A DNA stretch of 64,000 nt, taken from contig NZ_QYYA01000002.1 in assembly GCF_003597125.1 (NCBI RefSeq), forward strand, positions 764,167 to 828,166. The letters are read 5' to 3'. The position numbers and the translations under genes were made by a program. This document shows positions 16,461 through 26,200 of the stretch, piece by piece. Under the pieces are notes generated by a model, which searched no databases, was not told the origin of the DNA, and was given only the letters and a program-made list of their open reading frames with translations. Positions within the stretch are counted from its first letter, which is position 1, and each line of letters begins with the position of its first letter. This DNA is from Alcanivorax profundi (GTDB taxonomy: Bacteria; Pseudomonadota; Gammaproteobacteria; Pseudomonadales; Alcanivoracaceae).

Positions 16461-16621
16461 AGCTGCAAGCTTCAAGCTACAACGCGGGGAAGCATCCGGA
16501 GCCATTCCGCAACCGCACGCGCCGCGCCGCGGCCATGTGCCGATCTTTGGACATTGCAGCGCGGAGCCCCAATCTTGCAATCAACTCCGCCCGGCTTTCG
16601 TGTTGTAGCTTGCCGCTGTTA
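16461..16621. repeat. Inverted heptad element between tonB and yqgE
   Basis: The left array at 16461-16481 has units AGCTGCA, AGCTTCA and AGCTACA followed by ACGCG. The right array at 16599-16621 is inverted and includes AGCTACA followed by ACACG. It reaches into the tonB stop codon (TAA at 16621-16619 on the minus strand). The core between them is about 115 bases without a gene. Confidence 0.65.
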
Positions 16622-17494
16622 CTTCGACGAAACCCGCCGGTTACTGTCGAATTTCCAGGTGCGGATGATTTCCAGTACATCCATGTTCTGGCGCATTTCG
16701 GCGCTGAACGGATCGAAGGGAGCGGCCAGGCGCACACTCTGCACGGCGGCCTGGTCCAGGAACTTGTGGCCGGATGACTGGAGTACGCGGGTTTCCTTGA
16801 TGCTGCCGTCCTTGTTCAGTGCCACCAGCAGGCGCACGGCGCCAAAGGTTTTGCTGTTGAGGGCCTGGGGCGGGAAGTGGCGGGTACCCATGGCTTCCAC
16901 TTCGCGGCGGAAGGTATCGATGTACTGAGCTTCATAGTGCGCTTTGGCGGAGACCGAGGTCAGGCGGCGGATGCGCGGGCGCTTGGCGTAGGCCTGCTTC
17001 TGCTCGGCCAGGCGCGCTTGCAGGCTGGCGATCTCCCGGCTCAGGTCCGCCAGGTTTTCCTGTTCGGCCACTTTCAGCGGCTTTTTCTCTGTCTTGTCTT
17101 TTTGCTCGGTGTTGATCTTGTAGTCGCTGTCGCGCTGGGTGGTGATGACCAGCAGTTGCGACTGACGCTGGTACTGCTCGGTGGTGGTCTGCTCCTTGAG
17201 CTGTACATTTTCGAGCTTGTTATCGGCAAAGTCGGCCTGCTCAGTGGTGGTTAGTTCCTGCTTGTCGGCCTGGTCACCGGAGCCTTCCTGGTTGCTCTGG
17301 GCGATAAAGTCCGCTTCGTCCGGGGCGTTGTCGCTCTGGAACTGGGCGAGGGTCACTTCCAGGGTATGGGGGGCGGCGCGCTGTTTTTCCGGGGCGAAAT
17401 TGACCCCGAAAACAAGGATGCCATGGAAGGCCAACGCCAGAAATACCGTGAAGGTGAGGCGGTCGTTGGCGCTGACGGGGGAATTGGCTGCCAT
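16619..17494 (-). CDS. TonB-family energy transducer (TonB3-like)
   Basis: A 291-residue protein. One N-terminal membrane anchor (LTFTVFLALAFHGILVFGVNF) is followed by a long charged, Gln/Glu-rich periplasmic linker and a coiled-coil stretch around ENLADLSREIASLQARLAEQKQ. The C-terminal TonB domain (FGAVRLLVALNKDGSIKETRVLQSSGHKFLDQAAVQSVR) follows. Pro-Lys repeats typical of classical TonB are missing. In Pseudomonas aeruginosa a tonB3 gene at this position, beside gshB and pilG, is needed for twitching motility, so a role in pilus function is likely here too (inference from synteny). Confidence 0.87.
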   Translation of the reverse strand: MAANSPVSANDRLTFTVFLALAFHGILVFGVNFAPEKQRAAPHTLEVTLAQFQSDNAPDEADFIAQSNQEGSGDQADKQELTTTEQADFADNKLENVQLKEQTTTEQYQRQSQLLVITTQRDSDYKINTEQKDKTEKKPLKVAEQENLADLSREIASLQARLAEQKQAYAKRPRIRRLTSVSAKAHYEAQYIDTFRREVEAMGTRHFPPQALNSKTFGAVRLLVALNKDGSIKETRVLQSSGHKFLDQAAVQSVRLAAPFDPFSAEMRQNMDVLEIIRTWKFDSNRRVSSK

Positions 17495-17627
17495 GAGTGT
17501 GTCTTATCGCTACTGCTTTTTAATTATTGATCATGCGAGCGGCTATTCTGGGTGTCGCGGGAGTCAGTCTGCAAGCGATGATGCGTTGAACTTAGACGCA
17601 GGTCGAACGATTGCAGGAAGGGCGCCG

Positions 17628-18581
17628 TCAGGCGCCTTCACGTAACTCCAGCAGGGTGTCAAACAGCTGCCCGGCAATATTGATATCAAAAATGGCATCC
17701 AGCTCGCGGATGCAGGTGGGGCTGGTGACGTTGATTTCGGTCAGATAGTCGCCGATAACGTCCAGCCCGACAAAATACAGCCCCTTGCGTTTCAGGGTTG
17801 GCCCCACCTGTTCGCAGATCCAGCGGTCACGGTCGGTGAGCTCGCGGCCCTGGCCGGTACCCCCAGCGGCCAGGTTGCCTCGCAGCTCGCCTTCCTTGGG
17901 AATGCGTGCCAGCGCATAGGGTACCGGTTCGCCGTTGATCATCAGGATGCGCTTGTCGCCATCCTTGATTTCCGGCACGAAACGCTGGGCCATGATCGGG
18001 GTCTTGCCATGCTGGGTCAGCACCTCGATCACTACCGAAATGTTGGGGCTGTCCTTGCGTACCCGGAAGATATTGCTGCCGCCCATGCCATCCAGCGGCT
18101 TCATCACAGTGTCACCGAATTCCCGTACAAAATCGCGCAACAGGCCGGCCTGGCTGCTGACCAGGGTGGGGGCGCAGCACTGCGGGAAGTCGGTGGCGAA
18201 CAGTTTTTCGTTGCTGTCGCGCACGCTGCCGGGGCGGTTGACGACCAGTACACCCTCGCGCTCCGCTTTCTCCAGCAGATAGGTGGCGTAGATGTATTCC
18301 GTGTTGAACGGCGGGTCCTGGCGCATCAGGATAATGTCCAGATCGGCCAGATCGTGATTCACGGCATCGGCCATACGGTACCAATCGTCGTTATTGTCAG
18401 TGACGGTCAGTGTCCGGGTGGCAGCAAAGGTGCGACCATCGCGCACATACAGATCGCCTGGCTCCATGTAGTGCAGGGACCAGCCGCGGCGCTGGGCCTC
18501 CAGCATCATGGCAAAGGTGCTGTCTTTCCAGGGTTTGATCTTGGCGATGGGATCCATCACCACGCCGATGCGCAGGCTCAT
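17628..18581 (-). CDS. gshB: Glutathione synthetase
   Basis: A 317-residue ATP-grasp ligase that joins gamma-glutamylcysteine and glycine, the last step of glutathione synthesis. It begins MSLRIGVVMDPIAKIKPWKDSTFAMM. VMKPLDGMGGSNIFRV and EGELRGNLAAGGTGQGREL are the ATP-binding loops, and DVIGDYLTEINVTSPTCIRELD is the metal-binding C-terminal motif. The length equals the family norm. It is divergent from pilG across a 244-base gap and transcribed toward tonB. Confidence 0.97.
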   Translation of the reverse strand: MSLRIGVVMDPIAKIKPWKDSTFAMMLEAQRRGWSLHYMEPGDLYVRDGRTFAATRTLTVTDNNDDWYRMADAVNHDLADLDIILMRQDPPFNTEYIYATYLLEKAEREGVLVVNRPGSVRDSNEKLFATDFPQCCAPTLVSSQAGLLRDFVREFGDTVMKPLDGMGGSNIFRVRKDSPNISVVIEVLTQHGKTPIMAQRFVPEIKDGDKRILMINGEPVPYALARIPKEGELRGNLAAGGTGQGRELTDRDRWICEQVGPTLKRKGLYFVGLDVIGDYLTEINVTSPTCIRELDAIFDINIAGQLFDTLLELREGA

Positions 18582-18825
18582 GGGGTCTCCACTGGGACGG
18601 GAACGGGGCTGGCCAATCTTAGCAGCGCTGAAGGGTGTTCGCTACGCATGCAGGAACAGCCCGCTTTCTCAAGTTTCACAGGGCCTTATAGATTGATTGT
18701 AGAATCTGTGTTAAAAACTTCGCTTGGGTTGATAATGCCACAGGCCCCGCCCATCGAATTACTAAAAAGGCCAAAAATTACAACAAGTTGCGGCCAATTA
18801 CGGTTCACGGTTAAAGGCAGTTTCC

Positions 18826-19209
18826 ATGACTGACAATTTCCAAGACCTCAAGGTAATGGTGATCGACGATTCCAAGACTATTCGTCGTACCGCTGAGACC
18901 TTGTTGAAAAAAGCAGGTTGTGAAGTGATCACCGCCACCGATGGCTTCGATGCCTTGGCCAAAATCGCGGACAGCAAACCCAGTATCATTTTTGTGGATA
19001 TCATGATGCCGCGGCTGGATGGTTATCAGACCTGCGCGCTGATCAAGAACAACAGTGCCTTCAAGTCCACCCCGGTGATCATGCTGTCCTCCAAGGACGG
19101 TCTGTTCGACAAGGCCAAGGGCCGCATCGTGGGTTCCGACGAATACCTGACCAAGCCGTTCTCCAAGGACGAGCTGCTTGGGGCAATTCGTCAGCATATA
19201 TCAGGTTAA
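18826..19209 (+). CDS. pilG: Twitching motility response regulator PilG
   Basis: A 127-residue single-domain CheY-like receiver. Acidic pocket DD at 14-15, phospho-acceptor Asp58 (FVDIMMPRLDGY) and the conserved Lys in YLTKPF are all present. PilG is phosphorylated by ChpA and promotes pilus extension at the pole through the PilB motor. It is the first gene of the Pil-Chp cluster, followed at 32 bases by pilH. Confidence 0.96.
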   Translation: MTDNFQDLKVMVIDDSKTIRRTAETLLKKAGCEVITATDGFDALAKIADSKPSIIFVDIMMPRLDGYQTCALIKNNSAFKSTPVIMLSSKDGLFDKAKGRIVGSDEYLTKPFSKDELLGAIRQHISG

Positions 19210-19241
19210 GCGGCATTGCCGCGTAACCGGAAGAGGAAAAG

Positions 19242-19610
19242 ATGGCACGTATTCTGATTGTGGATGACTCTCCCACCGAGACCTACAAACTCCGGGAGAT
19301 CCTGGAAAAGCACGGCCACGAGGTGCTCGAGGCCGCCAACGGGGCCGATGGGGTGGCGATGGCGCGCTCCGAGCTGCCGGAGCTGGTTCTGATGGACGTA
19401 GTGATGCCTGGCCTGAATGGCTTCCAGGCGACTCGCCAGCTCACCAAGGGTGCTGATACCGCTCACATTCCCATCGTCATCGTGACCACCAAGGATCAGG
19501 AAACCGACCGAGTCTGGGGCAAGCGCCAGGGCGCCCGGGATTACCTGACCAAGCCGGTGGATGAAGATGTGCTCCTGCAAACCGTCGACCGCATGCTGGC
19601 CGACAGCTGA
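19242..19610 (+). CDS. pilH: Twitching motility response regulator PilH
   Basis: A 122-residue CheY-like receiver: DD at 8-9, Asp52 (LVLMDVVMPGLNGF) and YLTKPV near the C terminus. In Pseudomonas PilH counteracts PilG and promotes retraction, or acts as a phosphate sink for ChpA. A GAGGAAAAG ribosome site lies before the ATG. It belongs to the pilGHIJK-chpABC operon. Confidence 0.96.
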   Translation: MARILIVDDSPTETYKLREILEKHGHEVLEAANGADGVAMARSELPELVLMDVVMPGLNGFQATRQLTKGADTAHIPIVIVTTKDQETDRVWGKRQGARDYLTKPVDEDVLLQTVDRMLADS

Positions 19611-19624
19611 ACCTGGAGCCTTCC

Positions 19625-20173
19625 ATGAGTGCAACCGCGTCAGCCCCCTATATCAAGCTTGCCGAATACCATCAGCGTTGCCGTGAGCAGGCCCGTGACC
19701 TGCCCATGCAGCAGGATGCGGTGAGTTACTGGAGTGGCGTGGGATTTGTGCTTGATGGCAAGAAATACGTCGCACCGCTGGATGAGGTTTCCGAAATTCT
19801 GACGGTGCCCTCCTACACCCGGATACCGGGCGCCCAAAGTTGGATGAAGGGGATCGCCAACGTGCGGGGCAGGCTGATGACCGTGATGGATCTCAGCGGT
19901 TTTCTGGAAAAAAGTTCACCGGTACAGGAGCGGCGGCGAAGACTGCTGGTGCTGGACCAGGATGACCTCTACACAGGGATGACAGTGGATGAGGTGCTGG
20001 GGATGCAACATTTCCCCATTGATGAGTTTGTGGAATCACTGCCGGTTAGCGACCCCTCTGTCACAGGGTATGTGCGCGGGGCCTATCGGCGCGAAGGGGA
20101 GTACTGGTCCGTTTTCAGCCTTAGCCGGCTGGCAGAGGACCCGCGTTTTATGCAGGTAGCCCGCACCGGCTAG
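19625..20173 (+). CDS. pilI: CheW-like adaptor PilI
   Basis: A 182-residue protein with one CheW domain: VGFVLDGKKYVAPLDEVSEILTVP opens it and NVRGRLMTVMDLSGFL is the characteristic loop. It couples the PilJ chemoreceptor to the ChpA kinase at the cell pole. It starts 14 bases after pilH. Confidence 0.95.
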   Translation: MSATASAPYIKLAEYHQRCREQARDLPMQQDAVSYWSGVGFVLDGKKYVAPLDEVSEILTVPSYTRIPGAQSWMKGIANVRGRLMTVMDLSGFLEKSSPVQERRRRLLVLDQDDLYTGMTVDEVLGMQHFPIDEFVESLPVSDPSVTGYVRGAYRREGEYWSVFSLSRLAEDPRFMQVARTG

Positions 20174-20230
20174 CTGCAGCGCGTACTAGGGGTACATAAG
20201 AAGAGCGAACGCCAGGCCAGGAGCCAGACT

Positions 20231-22258
20231 ATGAAGTTCAATCCGGGAGCATTTTTCGACAAACTGCGGGGGGGTGCGAGCGGCGGTAATTCGCTGAATA
20301 TTGCACTGTATATTGGTCTTGCCATTTTTCTCGTATTGGCATTGATCAACTTCCTGCTGTCTGCCACTACTGCGAACGAAGCCCAGGAAAATATTACCCG
20401 GGCCTCCGAGATGCGGGTAATTTCCCAGCAGCTGGCAAAGAACGCCCTGGAAGCGGCTGCCGGCAACGCCGACGCCTTCGAATTGCTGGATAAATCGCGA
20501 AAAGGTTTCCAGGAAGCCTGGGGCGCGGTAAAAGACAAGGAAGTGTCCGATCCACAGGTGCAGCAACGGCTGGAGACTCTGTGGAATGAAGTGGACGATA
20601 ACGCCTCCACCATTCTGAAAGGGGAAGACCCGGTTCTGGATCTGCACGAAGTGGCAGACACCCTGGCCCAGACCATTCCTTCCCTTCAGGCGGAATATGA
20701 AGGCGTAGTGGAAATTCTGGTCATGAACGGCGCTGACCCGGAGCAGATCGCCTTTGCGCAGCGCCAATCCTGGCTGGCCGAGCGTATCGTGCGTTCCATC
20801 TCCAAGGTGCTGGAAGGTGGCGACGGCGCGGTGATTGCAGCGGATTCCTTTGGCCGTGATGCCAGCCTCTTCGGCCGTGTCATGAATGGCATGATCGAAG
20901 GCGACAGCGCCATGGGTATTGACCAGGTCAATGACCCGGACGCGCTGGATTATCTGGCCGAGGTGGCCGATCTGTTCGACGAATTCGTTACCCAGTCCGT
21001 GGACGAGATCCTGGAAACGGCCCCGGAGCTGTTCCAGGTGCGTAACGCGGCAGACACCATCTTCCGTCGCTCGCAGGACCTGCTTCAGGAAGCGACTAAC
21101 CTGAACAACCAGTTTGAAGATTCCACCGGTACTTTCTTCCCGTCGGTGACGTTGGGTGGTATGTCTGCCGCTATTGCGGTGCTGCTGTTCTTCCTGATCA
21201 TGGCTCAACGGAACCGCCAGGAAGCGAAAAAGAAAGAAGAACTGGAAAGCGAAAACCAGCGTAACCAGGCGGCGATTCTGCGTCTGCTCGATGAGCTGGG
21301 TGACCTCGCTGACGGTGACCTTACCGTACAGGCGACGGTAACCGAGGACTTCACCGGGGCCATCGCGGACTCCATCAACTACTCCATTGACCAGCTGCGC
21401 AGCCTGGTACAGACCATTAACAACACCGCGGTACAGGTCGCGTCGGCGGCTCAGGAAACCCAGTCCACGGCGATGCATCTGGCTGAGGCGTCCGAGCACC
21501 AGGCGCAGGAAATCGCCGGGGCTTCGGCGGCGGTAAATGAGATGGCGGTATCCATTGACCAGGTATCGGCCAATGCCGCCGAGTCCGCCGCGGTAGCGGA
21601 ACGGGCGGTAGCCATCGCCAACAAGGGTGCCGAAGTGGTACAGGCAACCATCCATGGTATGGACACGATCCGCGAGCAGATTCAGGAAACCTCCAAACGG
21701 ATCAAGCGTCTGGGTGAATCCTCCCAAGAGATTGGTGACATCGTTTCGTTGATTAACGATATTGCGGACCAAACCAACATCCTCGCATTGAATGCTGCCA
21801 TTCAGGCGTCTATGGCTGGTGAAGCCGGCCGGGGCTTCGCGGTGGTAGCGGATGAGGTACAGCGCCTTGCGGAACGTTCTGCCGCGGCCACCAAGCAGAT
21901 TGAGACACTGGTAAAAACCATTCAGACCGATACCAACGAAGCGGTTATCTCCATGGAGGCCACCACGGCCGAGGTAGTGAAAGGGGCTCGTCTGGCGCAG
22001 GATGCGGGTGTGGCACTGGAAGAAATTGAAAACGTATCCAAGACCCTGGCTGACCTGATCCAGAACATTTCCAATGCGGCGCGCCAGCAGGCGGCGTCAG
22101 CAGGTCACATTTCCAACACCATGAACGTGATCCAGGAAATTACCTCTCAGACCTCGGCGGGTACCACTGCCACCGCACGGTCCATTGGTAACCTGGCCGA
22201 GATGGCTCAGGAAATGCGTAACTCCGTTGCCGGCTTCCGCCTGCCGGAGCACTCCTGA
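20231..22258 (+). CDS. pilJ: Methyl-accepting chemotaxis protein PilJ
   Basis: A 675-residue chemoreceptor for the Pil-Chp system. TM1 is at about residues 18-40 ([19 protein letters not shown]). A periplasmic helical sensor with two PilJ-type repeats follows to about 300, then TM2 ([19 protein letters not shown]), a HAMP-like linker and the cytoplasmic signalling hairpin. The tip reads [25 protein letters not shown]; the more usual EAARAGE is QASMAGE, as in PilJ proteins. It senses surface contact and pilus state in Pseudomonas. Long antisense frames over this gene were judged spurious. Confidence 0.96.
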   Translation: MKFNPGAFFDKLRGGASGGNSLNIALYIGLAIFLVLALINFLLSATTANEAQENITRASEMRVISQQLAKNALEAAAGNADAFELLDKSRKGFQEAWGAVKDKEVSDPQVQQRLETLWNEVDDNASTILKGEDPVLDLHEVADTLAQTIPSLQAEYEGVVEILVMNGADPEQIAFAQRQSWLAERIVRSISKVLEGGDGAVIAADSFGRDASLFGRVMNGMIEGDSAMGIDQVNDPDALDYLAEVADLFDEFVTQSVDEILETAPELFQVRNAADTIFRRSQDLLQEATNLNNQFEDSTGTFFPSVTLGGMSAAIAVLLFFLIMAQRNRQEAKKKEELESENQRNQAAILRLLDELGDLADGDLTVQATVTEDFTGAIADSINYSIDQLRSLVQTINNTAVQVASAAQETQSTAMHLAEASEHQAQEIAGASAAVNEMAVSIDQVSANAAESAAVAERAVAIANKGAEVVQATIHGMDTIREQIQETSKRIKRLGESSQEIGDIVSLINDIADQTNILALNAAIQASMAGEAGRGFAVVADEVQRLAERSAAATKQIETLVKTIQTDTNEAVISMEATTAEVVKGARLAQDAGVALEEIENVSKTLADLIQNISNAARQQAASAGHISNTMNVIQEITSQTSAGTTATARSIGNLAEMAQEMRNSVAGFRLPEHS

Positions 22259-22289
22259 TCCGGTTGATGCCGGTTAAAGGGGTTTTGCG

Positions 22290-23168
22290 ATGGGTGCGGC
22301 CATGACAGATCGCTGGTCGATCAAGAACACGCCAGCCATGGATATGGAGCAATTCCAGCTGTGGCAGGCGTTGTTGGAAGATCGTACCGGGATGACGTTG
22401 TCGACCGAACGCAAGACCTTCCTTGAAACCAGCTTGAGCATACGAATGCGCGAGTTGGGGATCGAGGACTACGACACCTATTACGAGCACCTGATGGTGG
22501 GCACCACTCAAACGCGGGCCATGGAATGGTCCGTACTGGTGGATAGGCTCACCGTGCAGGAAACCAGTTTTTTCCGTCACCCGGGCTCGTTTGCCCTGGT
22601 GGAGGAATTCGTACAGCGCTTCATGGCCGAGCAGCCTGACGCTGCCAATCTGGACGTGTGGAGCGTGGGGTGCTCCACCGGTGAGGAAGCCTATTCCCTT
22701 GCCATGCTGATCAACGAGCAGTTTTGCGGCAATGACCGCAAGCTGTTTTACGGCATCACGGCAACGGATATCAGTCTCCCAACCCTGTCGAAAGCCCGCC
22801 GTGGAGAGTATCCGGCAAGACGCATCCTGCAGGTGGATCCGAGCCTGCGGGAAAAATATTTTCTGCCGTCCGAGAACGGTCAGACGGTCAGCGTCGCGCC
22901 ACAACTCAAGGAGCGTATCTGCTTCGCCCGGCTCAATGTACTGGATCTGGGCAATGCGCCCATGAACAACATGGATCTGATTTTTTGCCAGAACATGTTG
23001 ATCTATTTCCGGCGCTGGCGGAAACGGCAGATCGTCAATCGGTTGGCCGAGCGGCTGGCCCCCGGGGGGATGCTGATACTGGGCCCCGGGGAAGTAACAG
23101 ACTGGCAGCATCCGGATCTGGAACGGGTGCACTTTGCCGATACGCTGGCCTTTCGGCGCTGTAGATAA
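22290..23168 (+). CDS. pilK: Chemotaxis protein methyltransferase PilK (CheR)
   Basis: A 292-residue CheR-type enzyme that methylates glutamates of PilJ with S-adenosylmethionine. The N-terminal helical domain is followed by TVQETSFFRHPGSF, the SAM motif VWSVGCSTGEEAYSLAML and IFCQNMLIYF. The ATG at 22290 has AAAGGGG seven bases upstream; an internal ATG at 22302 is a less likely alternative. A hairpin separates it from chpA. Confidence 0.94.
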   Translation: MGAAMTDRWSIKNTPAMDMEQFQLWQALLEDRTGMTLSTERKTFLETSLSIRMRELGIEDYDTYYEHLMVGTTQTRAMEWSVLVDRLTVQETSFFRHPGSFALVEEFVQRFMAEQPDAANLDVWSVGCSTGEEAYSLAMLINEQFCGNDRKLFYGITATDISLPTLSKARRGEYPARRILQVDPSLREKYFLPSENGQTVSVAPQLKERICFARLNVLDLGNAPMNNMDLIFCQNMLIYFRRWRKRQIVNRLAERLAPGGMLILGPGEVTDWQHPDLERVHFADTLAFRRCR

Positions 23169-23173
23169 CAAGA

Positions 23174-23197
23174 AACCTGCCTCAAGGAAGGCAGGTT
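23174..23197 (+). other. Intercistronic hairpin between pilK and chpA
   Basis: AACCTGCCT (23174-23182) pairs perfectly with AGGCAGGTT (23189-23197) around a 6-base loop, 21 bases before the chpA start. No T-run follows, so it is more likely to affect mRNA processing or stability, or to act as a weak attenuator, than to be a full terminator. Confidence 0.5.
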
Positions 23198-23217
23198 GAT
23201 GTATGACAGGAGACGTC

Positions 23218-26200
23218 ATGAGTGACCGTCACGACTATCTGGCTCTGGATTGGGTTCGCGGGGAAATCCAGGAAACCCTGAACCAGGCGCAGCAGGCTCT
23301 GGAAGCGTTCGTGGAAAACCCGGACGACGCCACCCGTATGCGTTTTTGCCAGGCTCATCTGCATCAGGTGTTCGGCACCCTGCAGATGGTGGAGTTCTAC
23401 GGCGCTGCCTTGCTGGCCGAAGAAATGGAAAAGCTGGCACAGGCGTTGCTCGAAGGACGCGTGGGCAACGTTGCCGACGGTCAGGAAACCCTGATGCGGG
23501 CAATCCTGCAGCTGCCCCCCTATCTGGATCGGGTGGCCAGCAATCGTCGCGATCTTCCGGTTGTCCTGCTGCCGTTGCTTAATGATCTGCGTGCTGCCCG
23601 TGGAGAATCCCTGCTTTCTGAAACCGCACTGTTCAAGCCTGACCTGAGTGAGGCGACTGGCCGGGGCCAGGTACCTCAGGCGTTGCTGGATGATCCACGT
23701 TTTGTGGCACTGGCGAAAAAAATTCGCCAGATGTTCCAGATTGCACTGCTGGGGGTGCTGCGTAACGATCGCATGGGCGAAAACCTGGGTTACATGGCCA
23801 AGGTTTTCACCAAGCTGGAGCAAGTGACAGGTGATGCGCCGCGGGCGCCTCTGTGGTCAATCAGCCACGCGCTGGTGGATGGTCTGTCCGAAGACGCCAT
23901 CGTGCTGGGTACCTCTGTCAAGATGATGTTGGGTCAGATCGATCGCACCATGCGTGCGCTGGTGACTGACGGGGCTGCTAGCCTCAATCAACCCGCGCCG
24001 ACCGATCTGCTAAAAAACCTGCTTTATTACGTGGCCAAGGCGGAAGCCGCCAGCGCCCGTATCCGCGATATCAAGGCACGTTATCGCCTTGACGATGCCC
24101 TACCTTCAGACGACCTGGTCAATGCCGAACGGGCACGAATGACCGGCCCGGATGCGGAGGCCATGAGCTCTGTGGTGCAGGCACTTTCTGAAGAGCTGAC
24201 CACCGTCAAGGATGCACTGGAGTCATTCGTTCATAACGGCAACACCGATGCCTCTACCCTGCAGCCCCAGACCGTCACGCTGAAACAAGTGGCCGATACG
24301 GTGGCCGTGCTCGGCCTGGGCCAGCCGCGCACCCTGGTAGAAGAGCAATTACGTGCCATGGAGGACATCGTCGCGGGTAAGCATCCTGCTGAGCGTGAAG
24401 CCTTGATGGATATTGCCGGTGCCTTGCTGTATGTGGAAGCGACTCTGGCAGGTATCAGCGGCGGTGATCGTCGTGGCCAGGCCGGTGGTGAGCTGGGTGA
24501 CATGCCGGGTCACGTCGGGCAGGCCATGGATGCAGTGCTGCGCGAATGCCGTGCAGGTCTGGAAGAAGCCAAAGATGGCATTGTGGAATTTATTGCTTCC
24601 CAGTGGAATACCGAGCATCTGGTTCCGGTTCCTGATCGTTTAAACGCGGTACGCGGAGGGCTGGAACTGATTCAGCTTGCTCGGCCGGGCGCAATACTGC
24701 GCCAGTGTGTCAGCTTTATCGAAGAGCAGTTGCTGGCAAGCGACAAGCCCAAGCCGGACTGGCGCAGCATGGACACGCTGGCCGATGCCATCACATCCGT
24801 CGAGTATTACCTGGAGCGTCTCAGTGATGACCCCGAGACAACCGATGACATTCTGCATCTGGCCCGTGCCAGTGTGGATGCGTTGGGGTATCCGCTCGCA
24901 GAAGAAACCGAATTTGATAGTAATGCCGTCGATGTAGAGCGCATCGAACTGGATACCGCCGCCGTTACCGAGGTGGAAGCATTACCTGCCAGTGACGAGA
25001 GTGCCTCTGAGACGTTGGAGCAGGATGGCGAACCACTGGCGTTTGACGATGACGAGGCTGTCGTCAGTGAAGAGCAGGACGACACCATCGAGCTGACCCT
25101 GCCGCAGGGCCCGGCGGAAAACGACGTAGTCGAAGCCATCGCGCCAGATGTCGATGACAGTCATGAGACGGATGAACCGGTTACAACCCTGGACCCGGCC
25201 GCGGCGGAGGGTTCTGAAGCCGGTGATGACAGCGATGATCTGATCGACGATGAGATCATTGAAATTTTCCAGGAAGAAGCCAGCGAAGTGCTGGAAGCCC
25301 TGGACGAATATTTCCCCCGCTGGGTCGCCAACACCAGCGACGAAGAGTCGCTGGTGGAATTTCGCCGTGCCTTCCATACCCTGAAAGGCTCTGGCCGTAT
25401 GGTGGGCGCCGCCACGGTAGGTGAGTTGGCCTGGTCGGTGGAAAACATGATGAACCGGGTGATCGACAAGACCATTGAGCCGACCCCGACCTTGATTGAA
25501 CTGGTACAGCAAGTACGTGAGCGGATCCCTGCGCTGGTAACGGCGTTTACCCGGCGTGAGCCTGATCCCTATGACGTGCAGCCTCTCGCTGATGCCGCCG
25601 ATACGCTTGCCGCGGGTGGACAGATTGACGTTGTTCCTGAGGTAGATGCCGGTGTAGCGGAAAACGCGCAAGCAGAAGATGTCGGGGACAGTGAAGACAG
25701 TGGCGAAAACATTGAGCTGACTTTAACGGATTTGGCGTCCTCCCAGACCGGCGCAGAAACCACCGATACGGCTGATGAAAACGCGGAAGACGGTACGCAG
25801 TCCGGAGATCTCTCCCTCTCTGAGGATGATGTCTCTGCTTTTCAGGACGCAGTGAGCGATGCGCCCAAACAAGATCCCTGGGCGATTGAGTCCGGTGACG
25901 ATGGTGCGCTGGGTGATGCCATTGATATTGATCTCGGCAGTGATGATGGGGATGTCACGAGCGAATTTGATGACACCATTGAGCTGGGCTTGCCAGAACG
26001 GGAACCGGATTACACCGCCACCGATTCCCTGGACGATATTCCTGACATGGCTGATAAGGCTGACGTGTCCGGGCAGGCCCTGGCCATTGGTGACAAGGAT
26101 CCGGTTCTTCTTGAGATCTTTGCCAGCGAGGCACGCCGTAACCTGGCATTGGTAACCCGCTGGTTATTCAGTCTGGACAGCGATCTGTCTGAACATGCCG

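Noticed and set aside
20186-21772. 528-codon minus-strand frame over pilJ
   Set aside because: It is a mirror of the GC-rich pilJ codon pattern and has no recognisable motif or ribosome site; pilJ is unambiguous.
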